This document shows, piece after piece, positions 51,169 through 57,649 of a stretch of 64,000 nucleotides of DNA. The translations under genes and the position numbers were made by a program. The notes below the pieces were generated by a model. The model worked only from the letters and a program-made list of their open reading frames with translations, made no database searches and had not been told where the DNA came from. Location of the stretch: contig NZ_JAJALI010000007.1 in assembly GCF_020523795.1 (NCBI RefSeq), positions 248,001 through 312,000 on the forward strand. Reading direction: 5' to 3'. Position 1 is the first letter of the stretch, and each line of letters begins with the position of its first letter. The DNA comes from Ancylobacter sp. Lp-2. Lineage in GTDB: Bacteria > Pseudomonadota > Alphaproteobacteria > Rhizobiales > Xanthobacteraceae.

Positions 51169-51195
51169 GGCCGGCGGCAGGGGATGCCGCCGGCC
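51169..51195 (-). terminator. Intrinsic terminator of the LTXXQ gene
   Basis: On the minus strand GGCCGGCGGCA pairs with TGCCGCCGGCC (11 bases, 5-base loop), followed by TTTTATTG. It lies about 44 bases after the LTXXQ gene stop and ahead of the argD promoter. Confidence 0.85.
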
Positions 51196-51238
51196 TCTGG
51201 GGTAGGGTGCGGGTCGGGCCGGGGCTCGACCCGTGGCC

Positions 51239-51757
51239 TCACTCCTGCTCGTCTTCGAAGATCCACAGCTCCAGTGTCGGCTGCGGCTGGCCGGCGCGGT
51301 CGGACATGCCGAGGAAGCCCGGCACGCGGCGCTTCTGCTCCGGCGTCAGCGCGGCCACCAGGGGCTTGGCGGCGGCGATCACCGTCTTGAGGTCCTCCGC
51401 CCGCGCCGCTTCGGCGTCGGCGAGACGCTCCAGCACCACGAGGAAGTCGGTCGCCGGCTCGGCGGTGGCGCGCGCGGCGGCGCGGGCGGCGCCGTTCTTC
51501 GCCGCCTGGCGGATGGCGGCCTCCACCGGGTCCCAGAGCCTGGCCTGGTCGGGGGTGAGGCCGATCACCGTCTTCAATGCGATCAGCCGGGCGTCGAGCA
51601 CCGCCTGGGCGTCGGCCTCGGTATAGAGGTCGACCACCGGCGGCGGCGCGTCGGCGGCCGGGGTGGTCTGCGCCAGGACGGGGCCGGCCAGCAGGGCGGT
51701 GACGGCGAGGGCGGCCATCGGGGCGAGGCCGGAAAGGCGGGCAAGGATACGTGTCAT
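51239..51757 (-). CDS. Exported Spy/CpxP-like LTXXQ-motif protein
   Basis: 172 residues with a signal peptide (MTRILARLSGLAPMAALAVT, cleavage near ALAQ|TTPA at residue 30). The mature part has two family motifs: LTPDQARLWDPVEAAIRQAA (near 66) and LTPEQKRRVPGFLG (near 135), the LTxxQ signature of periplasmic Spy/CpxP relatives that bind unfolded proteins or metals. The order with the next, equally exported, gene suggests a small envelope-stress unit. Gap between the two genes: 24 bases. Confidence 0.75.
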   Translation of the reverse strand: MTRILARLSGLAPMAALAVTALLAGPVLAQTTPAADAPPPVVDLYTEADAQAVLDARLIALKTVIGLTPDQARLWDPVEAAIRQAAKNGAARAAARATAEPATDFLVVLERLADAEAARAEDLKTVIAAAKPLVAALTPEQKRRVPGFLGMSDRAGQPQPTLELWIFEDEQE

Positions 51758-51781
51758 GCTGGGTCTCCGCTCAGGCCGGGT

Positions 51782-52174
51782 TCACTGCCAGCCGCCATCG
51801 GGCAGGCGGCCATGGTAGGGCGTGTCGCGGCAATGGCCCCAGGGCCCGCGCCACCAGCCGGGAGGGCAGCCATTGCCGTAATAGACCGGGGCGCCGGGCG
51901 GCACGGCATAGCCGCCGCCGGGCAGCGGGCCGGTATAGGGCGTGTCGCGGCAGCCGCCCCACGGGCCGCGCCAGGCGCCGGGGCCGCAGCCCTGGGCGAC
52001 CTTGGTGACGAGGGCGTCGGGGGCGGGCAGCGTCGCGGCGATCGGGGCGGCCGAGGCCGGCATGGCGAGGAAGGCGGCGGCGGCGAGCACGGCGGAGGCG
52101 ATCAGGCGGGAGGCAACAGGCCGGGAAGTACGGTGGGCCGGCGCGGGGGCGGCGGCGTTTGGATGCGGCGTCAT
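51782..52174 (-). CDS. Exported GCG_CRPN-like protein with duplicated Cys-Gly-Trp motif
   Basis: 130 residues; signal peptide about 20-45 (RLIASAVLAAAAFLAMPASA), then two copies of a GC(G/P)PG(A/W)WRGPWG(G/H)CRDTPY motif (near residues 65-83 and 103-121), which resembles the Cys-rich GCG_CRPN repeat proteins of rhizobia. ATG 52174 follows GGAGAAGCCG; ATG 52186 is an alternative. Four Cys would be oxidised in the periplasm. Function unknown; location upstream of the LTXXQ gene suggests co-transcription. Confidence 0.7.
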   Translation of the reverse strand: MTPHPNAAAPAPAHRTSRPVASRLIASAVLAAAAFLAMPASAAPIAATLPAPDALVTKVAQGCGPGAWRGPWGGCRDTPYTGPLPGGGYAVPPGAPVYYGNGCPPGWWRGPWGHCRDTPYHGRLPDGGWQ

Positions 52175-52310
52175 CGGCTTCTCCATCAGGCGCAAATCAG
52201 GCGGCGCCATGGATGCATGCCGGGCCAGCCGGAACAATGCCCCGGAAGGGGCACAGGATCATTTCAGAGCCGTTCCAAACCGGACCGTGATCGGGCGGGC
52301 CGGACGTGCC

Positions 52311-52415
52311 GAGTCAAGTCGCTGATCCGACTCACATCCTTAACCAAGTGTTGCGCTGCGGACTCTCAACTGGGGAAAACGATCGTTTCGGCTCTGAACG
52401 GACTGGGCGAGAGTC
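52311..52415. promoter_or_regulatory. Cluster of four GANTC (CcrM) sites upstream of gcrA
   Basis: GAGTC at 52311, GACTC at 52329, GACTC at 52361 and GAGTC at 52411 lie within 105 bases in the 395-base gap before gcrA. GcrA binds and activates promoters with methylated GANTC; in Caulobacter, gcrA itself is controlled by such sites. The gap otherwise carries no recognised gene and is AT-richer than its flanks near 52470-52560. Confidence 0.65.
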
Positions 52416-52569
52416 TACGCATATTGTAGCCTCACGACCGTCAGATACGACATCTCGTGCGGCGGCAAATTCCATCGTGGCGTCTGCGGCAATAATCCGG
52501 CCGATCCTGTTCGGCCGGAAGGCTGTGGGATTTTGCCCGTACGGTCGATGAGCCCAAGGAGTAACAGCG

Positions 52570-53079
52570 ATGAACTGGACGGACGAGCGCGTCGAGCTCC
52601 TCAAGAAATTGTGGTCTGAAGGCCTGTCCGCCAGCCAGATCGCTGCCGAGCTCGGCGGCGTGACGCGCAACGCGGTCATCGGCAAGGTCCATCGCCTCGG
52701 TCTCTCCGGCCGCGCCAAGGCGGCGCCCGCTCCGGCGGCCCGCCCGCGCAAGCCGCGCCCGGTGGTGGCCGTCGCCGCGCCGTCCCGCCCGATGGTCGCC
52801 GGCAACACCGCGCTTGCCCCGGTGCTGCGCCCGGTGATCGAGATCGAGCCGGAGGAACTGCCGGATCCGGTCGCCAACGTCATCCCGATGGCCGATCGCT
52901 GCACCATTCTCGACCTGACCGAGTTCACCTGCCGCTGGCCGGTGGGCGAGCCGGGCAAGGGCGACTTCTATTACTGCGGCAGCCGTACCAAGACCGGGCT
53001 GCCCTATTGCTCCTATCACTCGCGTATCGCCTATCAGCCGGTGCAGGACCGCCGTCGCGACCGCCGCGTGGCGCGCTGA
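52570..53079 (+). CDS. gcrA: Cell-cycle regulator GcrA
   Basis: 169 residues. GcrA binds sigma-70 and methylated GANTC sites to time expression of cell-cycle genes. The N-terminal HTH is MNWTDERVELLKKLWSEGLS, ASQIAAELGGVTRNAVIGKV, followed by the HRLGLSGR basic stretch; a Pro/Ala-rich linker leads to the C-terminal domain, CTILDLTEFTCRWPVGEPGK and FYYCGSRTKTGLPYCSYHSR, which contacts sigma-70. Length and ends match the family. Confidence 0.97.
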   Translation: MNWTDERVELLKKLWSEGLSASQIAAELGGVTRNAVIGKVHRLGLSGRAKAAPAPAARPRKPRPVVAVAAPSRPMVAGNTALAPVLRPVIEIEPEELPDPVANVIPMADRCTILDLTEFTCRWPVGEPGKGDFYYCGSRTKTGLPYCSYHSRIAYQPVQDRRRDRRVAR

Positions 53080-53220
53080 CGCGCTCGCACGGCGGCGGCT
53101 TTCGCCGGCTGCCGTGAGCGGCCCGACGAAGCCGGCCGCGTGAAACCGGCTCGCCCGGGGCGGACATTGGCGCGGACGTGGATCGGCACCATATTGGAGC
53201 GCCTCCACCTCGGGCCGAGC

Positions 53221-54000
53221 ATGCTGTTTCGAAGGCCATCGACCACCCGCACTGAGACCCGGACGCCCGCGCCGCGCGAGGCGACCTCGCTGGCACTGCG
53301 CGTCGATGGGCGCGAGGTGGTCGTGACGCTGCGCCGCGACGCGCGGGCGCGGCGCTACACTCTGCGCGTCCGTGCCGCGACCCGCGACGTGGTGCTGACC
53401 ATGCCCGCGCGTGGCAGCCTGAAGGAAGCCACCGCCTTTGCCGAGCGCCATACCGGCTGGATCGCCGTCCGCCTCGCGCAGTTGCCGGTGGTCGTCGCCT
53501 TCGAGCCGGGCGCGACGGTGCCGCTGCGCGGCGTCCCCCATCGCATCACGCATCGTCCGGGCCAGCGCGGCACCGTCTGGGCGGAGGTCGATGCCGAGGG
53601 CGCGGCCCGGCTCTGCGTCGCCGGGGAGGCGGCGCATGTGGCGCGCCGGGTCGCCGATTTCCTCAAGCGCGAGGCGCGACGCGACCTTACCGAGGCGAGC
53701 CGGCGCCATGCCGCGGCGCTCGGCGTCTCGATCAGCCGCATCACCCTGCGCGACACCGCCAGCCGCTGGGGCTCCTGCTCCTCGACGGGGGCGCTGTCCT
53801 ATTCCTGGCGGCTGATCCTCGCCCCGCCGGAGGTGCTGGACTATCTCGCCGCCCATGAGGTGGCGCATCGCCGCGAGATGAACCACGGCCCGCGCTTCTG
53901 GGCGACGGTGGACCGCCTGTTCCCGAGCCGGCACGAGGCCGAGGCGTGGCTGAAGCGGCGCGGGGCCGAGCTGCACCGTTTCGGCGCCGAGACGGCCTAG
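53221..54000 (+). CDS. YgjP-like (DUF45) zinc metallopeptidase
   Basis: 259 residues from ATG 53221; GTG 53140 would add 27 residues. The metal site is HEVAHRREMNHGPRFWATVD (HExxH plus a downstream His), with the family phrases LRDTASRWGSCSSTGALSYS and WRLILAPPEVLDYLAAHEVA. YgjP proteins are WrbA/SprT-like M48-related peptidases of unknown target. The stop codon TAG abuts an IS5-family relic; its CTAG is part of the target duplication, so the reading end was conserved on insertion. Confidence 0.85.
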   Translation: MLFRRPSTTRTETRTPAPREATSLALRVDGREVVVTLRRDARARRYTLRVRAATRDVVLTMPARGSLKEATAFAERHTGWIAVRLAQLPVVVAFEPGATVPLRGVPHRITHRPGQRGTVWAEVDAEGAARLCVAGEAAHVARRVADFLKREARRDLTEASRRHAAALGVSISRITLRDTASRWGSCSSTGALSYSWRLILAPPEVLDYLAAHEVAHRREMNHGPRFWATVDRLFPSRHEAEAWLKRRGAELHRFGAETA

Positions 54001-54827
54001 GTCGTGAGCTCATAAAGGTTGCCGGTTAGGTGAGAGGCTGATCCAAGGCTCGGGAAAGGACCCTTGGATGGCGCGCTACGACCTGAGCGAGGCCGAGCGG
54101 CGGGCACATCGAGCCCCGGTTGCCGAACAAGCCGTGCGGGGTGCCCGGGTTGACGGGCGTCGTGTGATCCGCAGGATATTCTACGTGTTGCGGGCGGGCT
54201 TGCCATGACGGGATCTGCCGAGCCGCTGCGGCCCTCCACCACGGTCCACAATCGCTACGACGGATGGGCGAAGGCCGGCGTCCGGCTGAAGCTATCCGAA
54301 GCTCCGGCAGCGAAATCACCTCAGTCTCTCCACCTCATCGGCAGTTCCATCATCCGGCCCACCAGCATGCCGCCGGCGGAAGAAAGGGCCCCCGGATCAC
54401 GCCATTGGCCGTTCTCGTGGAGGACCGAGCTCCAAGATCAACGCCTTGGAGAACCAGGACGGGCTGTCGCTCTGGATCCTGCTCTCGGCCGGCCAAGCCT
54501 CCGACAAGGCTGCCGTCGTGCCCTCATCGGCGGCCTGCCGCCAGCGCAAGCTCTCGTCGCCGACCGAGGCTGTGACGCTCAGGCCATTCTCGACCGGGTT
54601 CGAGATCGTGGAGGCCGCGCCCACATCCCGACCCAGCGCGACCGGAAAATCCAGCGCTCCGTCGACCCGGTCATTTACCGTCAACGCAACCAGATGGAGC
54701 GCTTCTTCTGCAAGCTCGAACACTTCAGACGCGTCGCCACGCGCTTCGACAAACGCGCAAGGAACCTCCTCGCCGCCATCCTGCTTGCCTCATCCCGCAT
54801 ATGGCTCAGGACTTATGAGTCCGCGAC
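54001..54827 (+). mobile_element. Decayed IS5-family insertion sequence
   Basis: Terminal inverted repeats: GTCGTGAGCTCATAA (54001-54015) and TTATGAGTCCGCGAC (54813-54827), matching at 12 of 15. Flanks are CTAG and CTCG, one change from the expected YTAR duplication. Transposase pieces lie in several frames: MARYDLSEAERRAHR (54068), VHNRYDGWAKAGVRLKLSEA and KSPQSLHLIGSSII (54247-54352), then ALIGGLPPAQALVADRGCDA, HIPTQRDRKIQRSVDP and MERFFCKLEHFRRVATRFDK (about 54520-54750). Frameshifts and deletions break the DDE core, so it cannot move by itself. Confidence 0.85.
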
Positions 54828-54894
54828 CTCGGGCATTTTTGAGCGAAGGGGGGACCGGTTCGTGTGAAGAAAATGCGTATTGACAAAACGTAGG

Positions 54895-54928
54895 GCAATT
54901 CCGGTGAACTGGAATTCGCCGGAACTGC
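54895..54928. repeat. 34-base hairpin, probably a dispersed rhizobial repeat
   Basis: GCAATTCCGGTGAA (54895-54908) pairs with TTCGCCGGAACTGC (54915-54928) at 12 of 14 positions with G-U pairs, 6-base loop. The context ACCGGTTCGTGTGAAGAAAA upstream recalls a common repeat of rhizobial genomes. It could also mark the 3' end of the penicillin-binding protein mRNA. Confidence 0.55.
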
Positions 54929-54963
54929 TCTAGCCGGGGCCAAGCACCGAGCCGCCGCCGGCC

Positions 54964-57117
54964 TCAGCCGCCGAACAGCTTGTCGAGCAGCCAGTTGTCG
55001 ATGGTGGCGGGCTTGCGCTGCGCTTGCGGGCCGCCGGTGACCACCGGCTCCTCCGGCACGTCGCCGGGCGGCAGGTTGGAGGGCGCGATCTGCGGCTGCT
55101 CCATGCCGGCGCCGGGCAGCGGCACCGGCGGCACGTCCTTATGCGCCGCCTTCATCACCTGGCTCCACACCTCCACCGGCACGCCGGCGCCCGAGGCCTT
55201 CTTGGTCGGCGAGGAATCGTCGTTGCCAAGCCAGACGGCAGCGATGAGCCGGCCCGTATAGCCGATGAACCAGGCGTCGCGGTAATCCTGGCTGGTGCCG
55301 GTCTTGCCCGCCACCGGCCAGCCGGGCAGGTCGACGCGCTTGGCGGTGCCGGTGAGCACCACCTGCTGCAACATGCGGTTCATCATCGACACGTGCGGTG
55401 GCGCCATCACCAGGCCGCGGTTCGGCGAGGGGGCGTTGTAGAGCAGCTTGCCGCTGGCGCTGTCCTTCACCTGCTGGATCACATGCGCGGCGACGCCGAA
55501 GCCGCCATTGGCGAAGGGCGCATAGGCGTCCGCCATCTCCAGCACCGAGACTTCCGAGGTGCCGAGCGCGATGGAGGCGTTGGGTTCCAGCTTGGAGGTG
55601 ATGCCGAGGCGCTGGGCGGTCTTCACCACCTCGGGCGGCCCGACCTCCAGCGCGAGGCGCACCGCCACCGTGTTGAGCGACAGCGAGATCGCGGTCTTGA
55701 GGTCGACCGGCCCGCGATATTCGCGGCTGAAATTCTCCGGCTTCCAGCCCTTGATCTGGATCGGCGCGTCCTCACGCACGCTCTCCGGGGTCAGGCCGCG
55801 CTCCAGCGCGGTGAGGTAGACGAACGGCTTGAACGACGAGCCCGGCTGGCGGCGCGCGGTGACCGCGCGGTTGTACTGGCTCTCCTCATAGGAGCGCCCG
55901 CCGACCAGCGCCTTGACCCCGCCATCGGTGTCCATCACCACCAGCGCGCCCTGCTCGACGCCGAGCTTCTTGCCGTTCTTGGCCAGCGCGTCCTTCAGCG
56001 CCTTGTCGGCCACCGCCTGCAGCGACATGTCGAGCGTGGTCTGCACCACGATGTCGTGCTCGATCGACGGCAGGATGGTCTTGAGCTGGTCGGCGACCCA
56101 GTCGGCGACATAGCCGGCGACGTCGGAGGAATTGTTCTTCGCCACCGTCGCCGGCTTGGCGAGCGCCGCCTGCTCCATGTCGGCGGAGATGAAGCGGGCG
56201 TCGACCATGGCGTCGAGCACGACGGCGGCGCGCTGCTGCGCGGCTTCCAGATTGCGGGTCGGCGCCAGCGAGGAGGGCGACTTGACGAGGCCGGCGATCA
56301 TCGCCGCCTCGGCGAGGTTCAGGTTCCGCGCGGACTTGTTGAAGTAGCGCTGCGCCGCCGCCTCGATGCCCCAGGCGCCGGCGCCGAAATAGACGCGGTT
56401 CACATAGAGCTCGAGGATCTCGTTCTTGGAGTATTTGGTCTCCAGCCAGATCGACAGGATCAGTTCCTGGATCTTGCGCGAGAGGGTGCGCTCCTGGGTG
56501 AGGAACAGGTTCTTGGCGAGCTGCTGGGTCAGCGTCGAGCCGCCCTCGCGCAGCCGCCCGGAGGTGAGGTTGGTGACGAGCGCGCGGCCGAGGCCCATTG
56601 GGTCGATGCCGAAATGCGAGTAGAAGCGCCGGTCCTCGATGGCGACGAAGGCCTGGGGCACGAAGGGCGGCAGCGCGCGCAGCGGCACGGCCGAGCCGCG
56701 CATCTCGCCGCGGGTGGCGATGGTCTTGCCGTCGGCGGCCTGAATGATGATGGTCGGCGGCCGCTCGGGAATGGCGAGGTTCTGGATCGGCGGCAGCTGG
56801 CTCGCCTCGTAGAAGATGAGGCCGGCGACGCCGACTACGCCCCAGATGCCGAGCACGAAGCACCAGTAGAACAGCCGGGACATGAGGCCGCGACGCTTCG
56901 GGCCGCGCCCGCGCCCGCCGGAGGAGGCGCGGGAGCCGGCGCTGCCCTTGCCGGAGGATCCCTTGCCGGACGAACTGCCCGACTTGCGCGAGGAAGAACC
57001 GCCATTGCGGGCCATGGTGGTGGGACGGTCGTCGGGCGACAGGCGCAAGTCGCCGTGAGCCGTCGATGCGCTCAGCACCGGCTCGCGCCGTTCCCTCTCG
57101 CCACTACGTCCTGCCAT
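54964..57117 (-). CDS. Class A penicillin-binding protein (PBP1A family)
   Basis: A bifunctional peptidoglycan synthase, about 717 residues. A Ser/Gly-rich basic cytosolic tail (residues 35-78) leads to one membrane helix (about 82-103). The GT51 glycosyltransferase has FVAIEDRRFYSHFGIDPMGL with catalytic Glu161 and GGSTLTQQLAKNLFLTQERT. The transpeptidase has SSFK (about 430), SLN (about 478) and KTGTSQDYRDAWFIGYTG (about 604). It is shorter than E. coli PBP1A (850). ATG 57015 is an alternative start; neither has a clear ribosome-binding site. Confidence 0.93.
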   Translation of the reverse strand: MAGRSGERERREPVLSASTAHGDLRLSPDDRPTTMARNGGSSSRKSGSSSGKGSSGKGSAGSRASSGGRGRGPKRRGLMSRLFYWCFVLGIWGVVGVAGLIFYEASQLPPIQNLAIPERPPTIIIQAADGKTIATRGEMRGSAVPLRALPPFVPQAFVAIEDRRFYSHFGIDPMGLGRALVTNLTSGRLREGGSTLTQQLAKNLFLTQERTLSRKIQELILSIWLETKYSKNEILELYVNRVYFGAGAWGIEAAAQRYFNKSARNLNLAEAAMIAGLVKSPSSLAPTRNLEAAQQRAAVVLDAMVDARFISADMEQAALAKPATVAKNNSSDVAGYVADWVADQLKTILPSIEHDIVVQTTLDMSLQAVADKALKDALAKNGKKLGVEQGALVVMDTDGGVKALVGGRSYEESQYNRAVTARRQPGSSFKPFVYLTALERGLTPESVREDAPIQIKGWKPENFSREYRGPVDLKTAISLSLNTVAVRLALEVGPPEVVKTAQRLGITSKLEPNASIALGTSEVSVLEMADAYAPFANGGFGVAAHVIQQVKDSASGKLLYNAPSPNRGLVMAPPHVSMMNRMLQQVVLTGTAKRVDLPGWPVAGKTGTSQDYRDAWFIGYTGRLIAAVWLGNDDSSPTKKASGAGVPVEVWSQVMKAAHKDVPPVPLPGAGMEQPQIAPSNLPPGDVPEEPVVTGGPQAQRKPATIDNWLLDKLFGG

Positions 57118-57296
57118 GCGCGCGGATTGCCCCCGAAAACCGCCGGTAAACGAAACCTAAACCGTGGCGGTTAAACGTGGGGTTAAGGGCGAAATCGCGG
57201 CGCGCCATTATTCTCAACAGGTTGCGCCGGAAGCGTTCCCTGCCATTCCCATGGGGCATGCCCGCGTGAGCGGCGGTCGTCCGGTGCCGGCCGGGG

Positions 57297-57632
57297 TCAG
57301 TGCGCCACCGAGTTCGAGAACAGGCTGACGGTGACGACGCCGGCGAGGATCAGGCTGAGGCCGATGATCGCCGGCAGGTCGAGCGGCTGCTTCAGCCACA
57401 GCCAGCCCGCCGCCGACACCAGCACGATGCCGATGCCGGTCCAGATCGCGTAGGCGATGCCGGTCGGCAGCACGCGCAGCGCCAGCGACAGGAAATAGAA
57501 GGAGATGCAGTAGCCGACCAAGGTGATCACCGTCGGCACCAGCCGGGTGAAGCCCTCGGTCGATTTCAGCGTCGTGGTGGCGATCACCTCGGCGGTGATG
57601 GCGATCAGCAGATAGACATAGGTGAGCAGCAT
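57297..57632 (-). CDS. Small multidrug resistance (SMR) family transporter
   Basis: A 111-residue four-helix protein: YVYLLIAITAEVIATTTLKS with the essential Glu at position 15, the family's GYCISFYFLSLALRVLPTGI, AYAIWTGIGIVLVSAAGWLW, and LPAIIGLSLILAGVVTVSLF. SMR proteins export quaternary ammonium compounds, or guanidinium in the Gdx branch; which branch cannot be fixed by eye. ATG 57650 would add six residues and overlap the glnD stop by one base (TGATG). It follows glnD on the same strand. Confidence 0.92.
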   Translation of the reverse strand: MLLTYVYLLIAITAEVIATTTLKSTEGFTRLVPTVITLVGYCISFYFLSLALRVLPTGIAYAIWTGIGIVLVSAAGWLWLKQPLDLPAIIGLSLILAGVVTVSLFSNSVAH

Positions 57633-57649
57633 CGGGGTTCCGGCGGGCA

